Assembly: GCF_024362695.1 (NCBI RefSeq)
Contig: NC_065417.1
Span: forward strand, 11,091,001 to 11,155,000
DNA length: 64,000 nt
Direction: 5' to 3'
DNA from: Pectinophora gossypiella
Lineage: Eukaryota; Arthropoda; Insecta; Lepidoptera; Gelechiidae
Shown here: one piece after another, positions 9,701-20,467 of the stretch
Layout of the letters: each line of letters opens with the position of its first letter
How positions within the stretch are numbered: the first letter of the stretch is position 1
The notes under the pieces: model-generated
Told to the model about the DNA's origin: nothing
Seen by the model: the letters and a program-made list of their open reading frames with translations, nothing else
Database searches by the model: none
Program-made: the position numbers and the translations under genes

Positions 9701-12700
9701 AGTGCTGATATCGCTTCTCTATAAGCCTTAACACCTGAACTCTTATCTTTCTTTGTTCTAGAACCATCGTCAGAAGAGTTCGAGTCGTCTGAAGGAAATG
9801 CAACTTGATTTCTTACATTTTGTGACAAGTCTAAGTCATCATCACTGTCATCGTCAATAATATTCCGTCTTTTCGCTGGAGATATTAAGTCTTCGATCTT
9901 ACTCTTCATTTTTGACGTACTAGGTGGTGTTACATCTTTTATAGGCTTAACGGGAGTTTTTGATTTGGACCTATTTAAAGTATCCATATTGTTCTTGTCA
10001 ACGTAACCATTTATTTTGTTACAAATATTTTTATACAACACTTCCTCATCTTTAGTAAGTATGGTACCAGTTCGCCATTTTTGTAGAACTTGTAAGGGTG
10101 TTTCGCCATAGTCAGTTTTTAGAGACGGTATTGCGCCTTTTTCTAATAACAGTTGGACTACTTCTAAGTGGCCATTGCTTGCCGCATCGTATAGAGGTGT
10201 TATTCCTGTAAATTAGGTTTGAAATTTTACTTTTAATAAGTTTTATACATGTTTATATAAACACAATATATTATTGTAGGCACATAAGACGGAATTCCAT
10301 TTACTACGATCCTAACACACGACTTTCACTCTCATCAAAATCTTCATGCGTGTTTGTCAATTTAGAGTAGGATCGTAGTAAATTGAATTCCGTCTTATGT
10401 GCCTACCCGAAAGGGAATGGCCATCTATATGGTATGTAATAAAAATTCACACTTGCTAAAGTGAAAATGGACGAATGCCAAAGTCTACAAAATAAAACAT
10501 AGTTTGAGTGGCAGTATAGTGTTTCAACAAAATTCTTAGTACTCAACTCACCATCACAATTGACGCCGCCTCTATCGTTAACGTTAGCACCGTTATTGAT
10601 CAATATATTAGCTACCTCTACATGTCCGTGGATACATGCTTCGTGTAAAGGTAGCCAGCCCGCGTTGTCTCGTATATTAACTGGGTGCCCCTTAGCTATC
10701 AACCTTTCTACTAGCAATTTGTTGCCTGATATGCATGCCTGAAAAATATGAATCGTACATTTACAGTGAGATCATTATTAACACTTTAAATAAAATACCA
10801 TATTGTGAGTATTTTCTGAGAATAAAATACAATTTTATTTTAGTAAAATAAGTTTGAATTGCAAATCGTTAATGTAGAAAAGGAATTATAACGGACCCAA
10901 AACGCCACCTTGCGGCACGCCACAAAACTCTATAGATAAAACTTACCACATGCAACTGTGTTTCTCCCTTCATATTCTTCTTGATGGCAAAACCTTTCCC
11001 TCTCTTTCGGGTCTCGCGTTTCGTTTCCGTCACTTCCTCTTCATTTGTGTCAGAGAGGTCTAAAAATATTTAAGTACTTAATAAACAATAGAAATTAATA
11101 ATTTCATAATGCTGCTTTAAAAAGAGAACGATATTATTTTCTGGTTATTGGCACTGCTTCTTCTCCTCAGCCGTACGATAGTACGTCCTAAAGCTTAAAT
11201 TATATGATTCTACCGCATTATCGAATATCGAATGGCGGTTCTGAGTGACAGACAAAGATAGTAGAATAGGAAAGTGCGATGCAGTATGGCCAGATTATAC
11301 ACAACTCTAATGATCCTGAATATTGTTTTAGTAGGTAAAATCTACATATGACGTACCTGTAAGATCATCTAGACATATATCGTCACCAATGTGCGTCGTA
11401 TCTTCGTCCCCACCAGTAGAGCTCTGTTCATCCTCTGAATTATCTAAATTATCAAAATCGTCATAGCCTAACACTCTCAGTTCTGATTTCGTCTCCTCAA
11501 TTTTGTCAGTCTCAAAATAGTCTTCTTGATACTTTAACAAGGTTTTCAGAACACGAATTTCGTATTTCTTTTTGTCCCAATCTTGGGCCTGCAAAGCGAC
11601 AAATCGATTTGGTAAATTACTGTGGTGGATCTAAAAGTTTGATTTGGCTTGAAATGGTAAGTAGTAAAGTATTCAGAAAGTAGAATACTTATATCTATTT
11701 AATTTGAGATTCTTTAGGGGCGATGTAACGTCCGGGCCTTTGGGGACCCAGATATTTCAGTATTCAGCTCAATAAAAGATTAGATATTTGTTAACTCACA
11801 GCTTTCCTAGCGTCAAGGCAAGCTTTTTCGACTTGGTGATATGGTTTCTTAGCTAAGAATAGTGCTTCGGCGATATTGTACAGTGTAGTGAAAGCCTCTT
11901 TAGGTACATCCTTTATCAGTTCATATTCCTTTTCATAATACTGAAGAGCTTCATTGTAGCAACCCATGTCCTTATAGGTTTGATATAAGCTGCAATAAGG
12001 ACAAAAATATATTATATACAATAGGTAAGTTAAATTTGGGTTCTTAGAATAACAACATATAAACTCTTACCTAACATAGATAGGTATAAGCGTCTTCCCA
12101 CAGTCGCCAGCTAACTCAGCATGGTCCAACATCTTCAAATAATACTCCACGGCTCCAGCGTAGTTCTTCAGATGACAAGCACCGTCTCCAAGTTTCTCAT
12201 AGAGTTTCTTGAAGGTAGTATGGTCAGTGGGGTTGGTTGAAATGAGTAGGTCTTCTGTGTAGCACATTGCTGCAACTGTTTTGAAAGGTTTTGTTTTATA
12301 CAACAGATCTACCACCAGGTCTTTCCATGGTTTCATACAAAATGTGAGATAAAAAAGGATCGATCCGCGTTATCACGACGACGTTACCTCACTCAAATGA
12401 ATGTCAAACATTGGCTTCCGTACTTTGATAGATCTAATTCATACCGTGCATTGAAGCTATTGTAAAACATTGTCTTTATTGAAATATAATTGCTAATTGT
12501 ACTGAACTAGTCGTTCTGTCAAAAAATACATACATAAGATCACGCCTATTTCCCTTTGAGGTAGGCAGAGACACGGAATTCCACTTACAAAAAAAACTAT
12601 TACCCACCACCACCACTTCCATGGTTTCAAAAGGTTAATTTAATACATTAATACAAAACATAATGATTAAGTTTTAATCATTATGTTTTAGTTCCTCTCC

Positions 12701-15700
12701 AGTCTTGATGAGGTCGGTTATTGACCTCACAACACACAAGAGAGAAGACTAAAATTTTCAAGTAATATAAGAATTGTTTTTTGTGATTTGATTTTTTTAC
12801 TATGTGAACATACCATGACGTCCAAAAGATAGCAGTATGTTATTTAATCTATATCTTAACAAAACAGAAGAAGAATATAGTTTTATAGGTATAGTTTAAT
12901 GTAACTTAGCCTTTATGATTCCACTGCTGGGTCTCCTTCCTCTTTCTTTAATATAGTTATATATTATTTTTTATTGTAAACCAGATATTGATTTTAGATC
13001 TTTGTAGTTTTGATGTTATAGGACTAACACATAACATTAGCTCACGAATATATCCCAACTGGGTATTTGATTAAATATTAATTATAAAATGCTAATCTAG
13101 AAATAGAAGCCAGTCTAAGGGTGGCTTGCGTAAGGGTCTTTAAACAGTGGCCCACTAAACATGTTTAAAGACCCTTACGCAAGCCACCCTAAGAAGATTA
13201 AAAATCAATCTCATTTTACCTTTCGACTTATTTTCTAATTTTATTTATGAATTAAGTAACAATGAGAACGACGTTTGACCGCTTTTATTGATGATGTCAC
13301 AGGACAGTATATCCGTACAAACTCCATAGAAAATTTTTAGTTTTGACATTTCGTAAAAAAGTATGTCATTTGACTGGGGTAGTCAGAGGTACAACCATCG
13401 CAAGCTGCACTAAGTACCCACGGCTCACCAAACTTTCTGTTAGGCCAACATGGTAGGTGCTGAGCAGTATCGCCGTCTATAATGGTCGAACCAACTATGA
13501 CAACTATATTACGTTGTGTATTTGATTTGGCAGATAAAATATAGCACAAAAAGAGACTTACCAACTTTAAGATTGGACTCAATATTTTCTCTCTCATCTT
13601 CATCAGGGGTCTTCATTTTCCAAGCTTTTAGTAATACTTGTTTAGCACTCTGATAGTCTGACATTTTACACAAAATGTCTGCCTTTGATGATAAGGTCTC
13701 ACACATTTTCAACACCTGAAATACAGCAATAATTTAAGATTATAAATAGTCTATTGTCTTCTATATATTACCATTCCTTTTTTATATATATATTTTTTTG
13801 TATTCTGTCTCTTTTGTTCATTTGCTTCGATCCTGACACTCTTCTCTTGCTTCCTCAACATTCATCAATCGTTTCATACATGCACGCCGGTTCAGAGTAG
13901 ATTGTACTGAACCTTTTCTAAGGACATTTCCAATTTGGTCAATGAACGTCCTTCTAGGACACTCATTGACACTTCATACAAAGGACCTCATTTTACTCAG
14001 ACACTACACATTGACATTATCAACATGTGGAACTATTTGTGTGACGTCTGAGGGCTGCCAATAACAATACCTAATTTAACCTTAGGTAGGTAGTACTACT
14101 TACGAAAGATGATTTTATAACAATCAGTTAATCATTATTTACCACACTAATCACAAACAAGAAATTTTGATCTCAAGCCTTACATAGACTAATTAATATC
14201 TATAGTCTTACCTTATCTTCAAGCCTACTGGCTACTTCCAAAGCTTTGTTCAAACAGCTCAATGCCTTAGCAAAATCTTTTTTCTTATTAGCATGAAGCA
14301 AAGCTGCAGTGGTGTAACAATTATGCAGAACATCAAACAAATCTTGATGGGAGCAGATGGTTATAGCCTTGTTTATACAATCCAGTGCTTTGTCGAAAAA
14401 ACCAAGGTGTTCTTGAACTACACCAATGTTTAGGAGTAACCGGGCTCTCATGTCCATCAGCTCATGTTTGTTTATTTTTCCATTTAGACTGTAACAGTAA
14501 GTTTTTTTGGCCTGACTTATTATTTGCCGTAAATAGCAATAACTAATTGAGGGCTATCTCTAATAATTAGGATACAGTATAGAATAACATGTAATTAAAA
14601 AAGCCTCCTTGAACGCTTATATTATAGTTTATTTATTCAACCTTGGACTATCAAAAATATGTGTAAGAAGGCAACCGACTAAAATTGTACTTCTTAGTGG
14701 CTGCAAGTTGTTAACCCTATCGAGATGAAAATCTATATTTTATATTAATATTAATTTTGGACTATGCACGTATTAAATTAAATTTTTCTGAAATAAAATT
14801 ATAAAATTAAGTTTTTTTTTATTGGAGGAGCTTATATGTACCTTGTAATAAAACTTATAAGTAAATAAATGCCAATTGACAAGCTACCATAGATGTTAGG
14901 AAAATTTTAACTATATTTTGCAGTTGTTAACCCTATTACCTATAGATGACAGAAGTGTATCTATAATTCATAATAGGTATATCCCCATTACCTCTCACAC
15001 AATACAAGACTCTTCATGAAGGCTTTCTCTGCAGCTTTCAATGAGGTACTGGCTTCATCCTCATTGGTGGAGCTTTGTCCCTGTAGTAAGTATATCCGTC
15101 CAAGAGTTGCCATAGCTCTCTGTTCTTCAACTAGATTCTTCAACTCCTTTGCCACAGCTGTGAATTGAATACAAGGTAAACTGAGCGCAATTCTAAGAGG
15201 ATGGACATTAAAAATTACTTAATAGCGTCACGCTTGAATCCGCGAAAGGTTCGGCAGAGGTGTATATATATAATACACCCTAACTATAATACTCAAATGC
15301 ACTTACATAAGTACTAAAAATAACTTTGAATTGAAAAACTTTAATAAACAGTACATTGGTTAGAGTTACTATGTATTTATATATTTTTTATATTTCATGG
15401 AGGTGCTTCGAGTTTGAAAACAAATAGTGATGTTTCATTAGGTTATGTAGGTATTACAACTCACCTAAATGTCGTTCTTCATACTTCAAAGCTTTATCAA
15501 ACTCCGCCATCAACATGTACATTTCCCCGATCATCCTGTTGCAAGTGCCCCACTCCATGCGGAGTCCCAAGTCTTTACATATCGACGCTTCCGCCTTATA
15601 TTCGTCAAGAGCATCACTATATCTATTCTGTTTGTAATAAAACGTCGCCAAATCATTACATGCCTCTGCAAAAGCCCTCCTGTTGCTACCATTTAGAGCT

Positions 15701-15820
15701 TTTTTCTTCCTTCTCAGGAGTTCTGAAATAAGTTGATGTCAACAACTTACGAACACTGAACGACAACAATGTAGTTTCGATGTTTAAATAAAATAATTTT
15801 CACTTACTTTCTTCTTCCAT
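6732..15820 (-). CDS. TONSL: Tonsoku-like protein (TONSL), replication-fork repair scaffold, fourteen exons
   Basis: TONSL acts in the nucleus with MMS22L. It reads newly made histones (H4K20me0) and helps RAD51-dependent repair of stalled forks. Minus-strand exons: 15808-15820, 15465-15722, 14992-15157, 14212-14488, 13562-13715, 12071-12275, 11800-11989, 11357-11588, 10947-11059, 10552-10738, 8846-10205, 8366-8541, 7299-8004, 6732-7077. Frame is kept throughout (1460 residues; human is 1378). Order: TPRs about 10-430; acidic stretch about 465-500; ankyrin repeats about 527-645 (GWLPLHEACIHGHVEVANIL); a long polar, Ser/Asp-rich linker to about 1000; a ubiquitin-like domain about 1020-1085; LRRs about 1115-1400 (LEELDLSGNPISDDG). 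Exon 1 codes for only four residues and part of a fifth. For exon 6, I chose the acceptor at 12276 because 'cctttcaaaacag' is the best acceptor there and joins as NLKVVAAMC; another in-frame AG lies just upstream. Confidence 0.93.
8319..8359 (-). repeat. LINE tail directly behind the exon-12 donor of TONSL
   Basis: On the minus strand the intron starts GTGAGT and continues at once with 'acgtacataagatcacgcc', the tail block found also at 12,528, 25,963, 47,478 and 55,285. Confidence 0.55.
10276..10406. repeat. Foldback made of two opposed LINE ORF2 ends, in TONSL intron 10
   Basis: Arms 10276-10314 and 10368-10406 are inverted copies, identical at 38 of 39 positions, with a 53-bp centre. Read outward from the centre, each arm translates to a DRSK-type block (DRSKWNSVLCAY and DRSKLNSVLCAY). 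That matches the ORF2 C-terminus of the LINE remnant at 47,245-47,480 (QDRSKWESIVSAYP). So this is a head-to-head pair of LINE 3' ends, not an ordinary MITE. Confidence 0.7.
12528..12600 (-). repeat. LINE tail fragment in TONSL intron 5
   Basis: It carries 'aagatcacgcctatttccc' followed by a 'gtaggcagagacacggaatt' block, the antisense form of the RTE-like LINE tail seen elsewhere in this window. Confidence 0.55.
12655..12689. repeat. 16-bp perfect inverted repeat, 3-bp loop
   Basis: AAAACATAATGATTAA (12655-12670) is followed by GTT and its exact reverse complement (12674-12689). It is very AT-rich and could be chance or a small hairpin. A SINE-tail scrap follows at 12,705-12,750. Confidence 0.6.
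12705..12750 (+). repeat. SINE 3'-tail fragment in TONSL intron 5
   Basis: 'TTGATGAGGT' plus 'GACCTCACAACACACA' and a 'gagagaag' end match, with changes, the tail of the tRNA SINE at 55,438-55,745. Confidence 0.5.
13118..13190. repeat. 29-bp perfect inverted repeat (hairpin) in TONSL intron 5
   Basis: Arm 13118-13146 begins AGGGTGGCTTGCG and is exactly complementary to 13162-13190, with a 15-bp loop. A transcript in either direction would make a 29-bp perfect stem. No open frame or TE family is recognised. Confidence 0.85.
13345..13515 (-). repeat. Dispersed repeat B, copy 1 (TONSL intron 5)
   Basis: Read on the minus strand it runs 'ccattatagacggcgatac', then a 'gctcagcacctaccatg' block, 'taacagaaag' and a 'gatggttgtacctctgacta' end. 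The same order recurs at 26,832, 47,018 and 55,150. It overlaps the last bases of the intron next to exon 5. The class is unknown and no coding is seen. Confidence 0.6.
13800..13970 (-). mobile_element. LINE ORF2 C-terminal remnant in TONSL intron 4
   Basis: On the minus strand about 140 bp translate without a stop as PRRTFIDQIGNVLRKG, then NRRACMKRLMNVEEAR and CQDRSK. This is the end of a non-LTR retrotransposon reverse transcriptase ORF, related to the remnants at 26,053 and 47,245. It is in sense with TONSL. Confidence 0.65.
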
Positions 15821-16665
15821 TACTAAATTGTATAGACTTGCATAATAGTTATTTTAATGGAATTAAAAAATAAAGCTACTTTCTTGGAGAAAGGCTACTT
15901 TTCTAAGAATGAAAGCAAAAATAAGCGCCAGAAACGCCGTATGTTTTTGACACAAATGTCAATAAAGAGAAAAATGGCGCCGAAACTTGTGTTACCAGTA
16001 CATGTATTGTAAATTATACCAAATATATATTATTTCACTAGTTCACCATGTTCACTACAGGATAGTCAGGATAATCCGTCGAGTAAGAAAATGACCGATT
16101 ACCAACCAAGGTGTAGTTTGAGTTTATTTTATATACTTACACGAAAATCGTATTTTTTCCCAAATGGTACCTAATACGACAAGAAATTTCAAATTGATAC
16201 CTTCACGCGTTCTCGAGAAAATGGACCTTAATGAACCGACGAAAGGAAAATATTTTTTTTCTTTTTCAGGTTCTGACACCCAAAATGTAAAAAAGGTGGG
16301 TGGTAAACGATTGTTGTATACTTTTGCCTCCCGTTTACGGGTAGTATAATGTCTCATTCTCCTGCTAGAATAAAGTTTTACTGACATTTTTTTTTCAAGC
16401 TAAATGTAATAAGTTGTGTGCAAAACCAAATCGAACAATGCATTTTTTTTAATTAACAATAATTACTATCTTACCATTTTTAGTAAAATACTGGTATCAT
16501 CTAACTTTCGTTCAAAAGTTTATAAACGTTTCGGACTTTTACGGCAAAAAAATAATTACAAAAATTGATCTATATTCACATTTCCCTTTAATTATTTTGT
16601 TTCTGCATATTTTTTCTATAAATTATTAAATTTTATTCTTTTCAAATTCAGAGAACGTATGGTAT
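15821..16665. other. TONSL upstream region
   Basis: It should hold the TONSL promoter. GGCGCC at 15976-15981 and GCGCCAGAAA at 15925-15934 loosely recall E2F sites, which would suit an S-phase gene, but neither is a full consensus match. The stretch 16,140-16,390 is AT-rich, has A/T homopolymers and no recognisable gene. Confidence 0.35.
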
Positions 16666-18634
16666 CAAAGACCTTGTATAGAATAGACGGAGCATATTTA
16701 AGACGAAAGAAAAACATAGGTTTTGTCTTTCGCACTCATGTGAGCCGTCATAAGTTAAAAAGAGATAAATATACTATCGTCGTAACGTTTTTTGTACTCG
16801 TGTAGCGGGTTTGTTATAGAAACGTACCTATAGTATATGTTTTTGTATCAGAACCACTAGTGCCGTTCCATGTCTTTATCGACATTATTATTGGCTAAAT
16901 ATTTCATGTTAGTCCAAGATCTAAAAAAATATACATTACAAATTGAATGATTAATTAAATACAGAAATAACGACCTAGTATCCATACCTGGGTGGGTAGA
17001 ACCACAAGTAAATTAGTTAAAACGATACCTATTTGTACCCTGATAGAAAGATACCTAAGAAGAACCGTACGTTGCGGTGACAGATTCAGAACCACTTATT
17101 CAACGTAATTATCATGGACAAACTAATACGACATTGCGGCCACCCTTTGGTTGCTATAAATCACATACCTACCCTTTTATAAAAATTAAATACACGTTTT
17201 TCATTGACTTGACCGGAAATCGAATCGGCTCTCGATACAAGAAGTAGACGACCTTCTAGTATATTTCGGGGATTATCTCAATGCGATTAAAGAATAAAAG
17301 CAAATACTTCTTTATAAGATTTTTATTCAATATAGTTAGAATACAATGACTACGAAGCACTGAACAATTCCGACTTTTGGTGATAAAAAAAAATATTTCC
17401 TCTTGTTCACTTTCTTTAGAAGTGTATAGTGTCGGCTCTGGTCGTTATAACTTTACCTGCAAGAATGGCACATATTAACGTGGAGCACACAAATACACAA
17501 GCATTGCATGTTTACACATTGCACATAGAAGGAATAATCACAGGTAATTACAAAAATAGTTATTCATACTAATTATTTATAGAAGGAATAACCAAAATAG
17601 TTAATCATACTAATTATTTTGTGCAATAGAGAATATTTGTATTGTATTGAAATATTTTTTCCATGCTAATGTAGAATACAAAAACGAAATAGCTGCAAAT
17701 TTATCTATAAACTTATAACTAAACTTAAACTCACCTTATGTGAGATATGTGAGTGAATATTGTTGGTACTGCATCTCTATGTAATATTTTTGTTTGGTAT
17801 CCTGCTCGATAGAAAGCAAGATACATCGAAATGTAATTAGCACAGGCTTAAATAAGGAGAAGGCGTCCTTCAGAAGAGAGAATTATCTCGTTTCATGGTC
17901 TGAATCTAATTGTTTCTTAATTTCTTGTTTCGTAAATTAGGATATTTAGGAAATCTGGAAAATACAATATCTTTATGTAATCTTCATCCAAATCGGAAAC
18001 AGGTCGAAAAATAAATTAAACGTGAATAGAATAACGCAACATGTAGATGTTACATTCAAACATAATATTATGTTATCGATATCAAAGGACAACACTTCTT
18101 ATAATACTTTGGGTACATGATCTGTCAAAGCTGATTAACGTAAAATGTGAAATCAATTATTTGTACAAATGTGACGGCTTTGCTGAAAATATGCGTCTGC
18201 ATCGTGTTTAGGGCTCAATAAACTTTACAAAAACCAGACCAGGTAATGTATTTCTTGCACACAAACATGTATTATGTGGTCGATAACTTACCCATGGTGA
18301 GACATTGTTTGATCGTTCTCCATTATAACACCCATTCTACTCTCACAACCAATAGCTACGCAAGCCATGGTTCATAATGAATAACTATTTCACAGATTGT
18401 TTATATAAAAAGTTAAAATAATGTCCCAAAACACCAAAAAACTAACGGCAGGTTTGGTATCCAGCTGACTACCACAACATCTCAAAACGGTAAACACTGA
18501 CGTTCTAGACAGCGGTGTTTGTCTATGTTTGTTTCTTTTTTCCACAGAGATTGTTGCCATAGGGAAGAAAGAGAGCTGTGATAGTTTGATCGTCACTCTA
18601 AAATATTATCCGTCTATTCTATACAAGGTCTTTG
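16666..18634. mobile_element. 1,969-bp DNA transposon with 26-bp perfect terminal inverted repeats
   Basis: Left end 16666-16691 begins CAAAGACCTTGTATAG and is exactly reverse-complementary to 18609-18634. The element is flanked by a perfect 9-bp direct repeat, GTATGGTAT (16657-16665 and 18635-18643). No long reading frame lies inside, so it is non-autonomous or decayed. A 9-bp duplication fits Mutator-like elements; an 8-bp one with a chance extra base would fit hAT or P. I do not know the family name. Confidence 0.85.
17529..17625 (+). repeat. Short imperfect tandem duplication
   Basis: 'GAAGGAATAA' followed by a block ending 'catactaattattt' occurs twice in a row inside the 1,969-bp transposon, the first copy with an extra 'cacaggtaatta' piece. 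Confidence 0.6.
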
Positions 18635-18643
18635 GTATGGTAT

Positions 18644-20142
18644 GTAATCATAACGGTTTGACAGGCAGGTGGCGCCCATAACATAAATGTTGTACTTTAA
18701 TGTTGTATGCCTACGTACTTGTTTTGCTTGCTTTTATTTATAAAATAAAAAGTAACGGGCTGGTGATTTGTGTTTTGTTTTGAATTAGTTCTGAGACAAT
18801 CAATTACTATTGCGATAATTAATTATTGTAATTAGGTGTACAGTGCCACAAAAGGTTTTGTGATTGAAGACCGGCCGGCCGGGCGGTGTTCACTCTGTAG
18901 ATTGTGAGTAATTTTAATCAATTTAATTTATTGTTTTACTGAAAACCTATCTATTTAATTTATTATCTTTATCTATACCTAGGTACCTACTTGCATTTTC
19001 AAAATTAACTAAAAAAACAATATTTGTGGGTCTGGGTAGGTACCTACCTATCTTAGTTGTGATAATTTTTCCTAGATGGTAATTAATGTACTAAATATAA
19101 TATCTTGCATGACTGTATGAAAGGCTGGTATACATATTTTGATGATGTGGATTGAATCTCAATATTTATATTTTTTTGATAAGTACTAAATGCCAGTAAT
19201 AACATTGGGATGATCTCTACCCTGATGAGGATCTTGGGCATGAATTTGAATGTGTGTCTCTGCAATCTATAACAATAATATAAAATGCGGTATAGTCCAA
19301 AATAGAGGTAAGTAGGTACCTACCTACTTGAAAAGCCTGAGAAGTCATACTTAGCTACCTAATCACTTAATAATAATTTAAGTAGGTATAATAGGTAAAG
19401 TAGATAGGTAGTAGAATGCCATGGTCTCTGCCTACTTCGACGGGAAATAGGTATCAACTTATTGTTACAATATTCTTCTCTCATGTGGGTTTTAAAGTCA
19501 ATGACCAACCTCATCAACCCTGGTGTTAGGGCTACTTTTGAATCGCCCCTGGCATGATTCATAGCCTACCTACTTACTGAAGTAAATGGACCGGCCGGCC
19601 TGGACCAACTACCTAGAGAAGTTTTGTCTGTGGAATAGGAAAATGTTGTATAAAATTCAAATTTGGCCTTCCAAATTTAAATTAATAGGTATATGCATTA
19701 TGCCAGGGGAGACTTTATGGACTCTATTTGACTATTGAGAAATCGGTCTGGAGTACAATACCAAGTGCTGTTAGTTGACTTGTGTAAATTAATTATAACT
19801 TAAATGTAGTTGTCTTTAGTGTTGTATTTAGAGAAAAGTTTATGTATGTGGTTTTCATTGTAATACCTTATATATACGTAATACCTAAGTACCTACTTGA
19901 ATTTTTATACAAAGTTTCAAGTTTAACATCTTGCTTGCATGTGTAGATGCGACTTTTTAGTCTATCTAGCAGCCGAAATTTCTAGACACAATAGTTAAAC
20001 AATGGGAAATTGTGAGTTTCCCTAAGCATGGATGAGTGCTATTTGTTAATAGGATTTAATGTTTAAAATCCTTGAACTATAAATACTTACATACTGTAAT
20101 TGCTTGAAAATATTATAAATCATTAATTAATACATAAGTAGT
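18644..20142. other. Non-coding stretch with short simple repeats
   Basis: No gene is recognised. 'taggtacctacct'-type runs recur (18,980; 19,035; 19,310), as is common in moth DNA. A GC patch at 18,865-18,905 with two overlapping GGCCGGCC/CCGGCC blocks is followed by a GTGAGT donor-like site (18,904). A CTCF-like AGGTGGCGC lies at 18,667-18,675. Confidence 0.4.
19469..19556 (-). repeat. SINE 3'-tail fragment
   Basis: 'TTCTTCTCTCATGTGGGTTT', 'ccaacctcatcaaccctgg' and 'tgttagggct' match the reverse of the tRNA-SINE tail seen at 58,092-58,180. Confidence 0.65.
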
Positions 20143-20156
20143 TCATATCTCGGGTC

Positions 20157-20459
20157 GAGGAGCCCGGTGGCGCAATGGTAAACGCGCTCGGTCTGCGATT
20201 GTTGAAGTTAAGCAACTTTCGCAAAGGCCGGTCATAGGATGGGTGACCACAAAAAAAAAGTTTTCATCTCGAGCTCCTCCTCCGGGCTTCGGAAGGCACG
20301 TTAAGCCGTTAGTCCCGGCGGCATTAGCAGTCGTTAATAACCATCAATCCGCATTGGGCCGGCGTGATGGTTTAAGGCCCCATCTCCCTATCCATCCATA
20401 GGGAAGGCCCGTGCCCCAGCAGTGGGGACGTTAATGGGCTGATGATGATGATGATGAGG
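20157..20459 (+). mobile_element. SINE with tRNA-like and 5S-rRNA-like head, copy 1
   Basis: The head 'ggtggcgcaatggtaaacgc' looks like a tRNA box A. It is followed at 20,204-20,250 by GAAGTTAAGCAAC and GGATGGGTGACC, both hallmarks of the internal part of 5S rRNA. Then come the core 'cggaaggcacgttaagccgt' (20,290), the 'ccccagcagtggggacgtta' block and a (GAT)n tail. TCATATCT flanks it at 20143-20150 and 20460-20467, a likely 8-bp target duplication with a few extra 5' bases. Related copies are at 33,003 and 56,313, both reversed. Confidence 0.8.
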
Positions 20460-20467
20460 TCATATCT

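Noticed and set aside
9413..9724. Plus-strand frames across TONSL, for example the 103-codon Ser/Leu-rich one
   Set aside because: They are antisense shadows of the TONSL disordered linker.
18865..18905. GC-rich patch with GGCCGGCC followed by GTGAGT, considered as a first exon
   Set aside because: The patch is only about 40 bp and no promoter-like block precedes it clearly; too weak to call as an exon.
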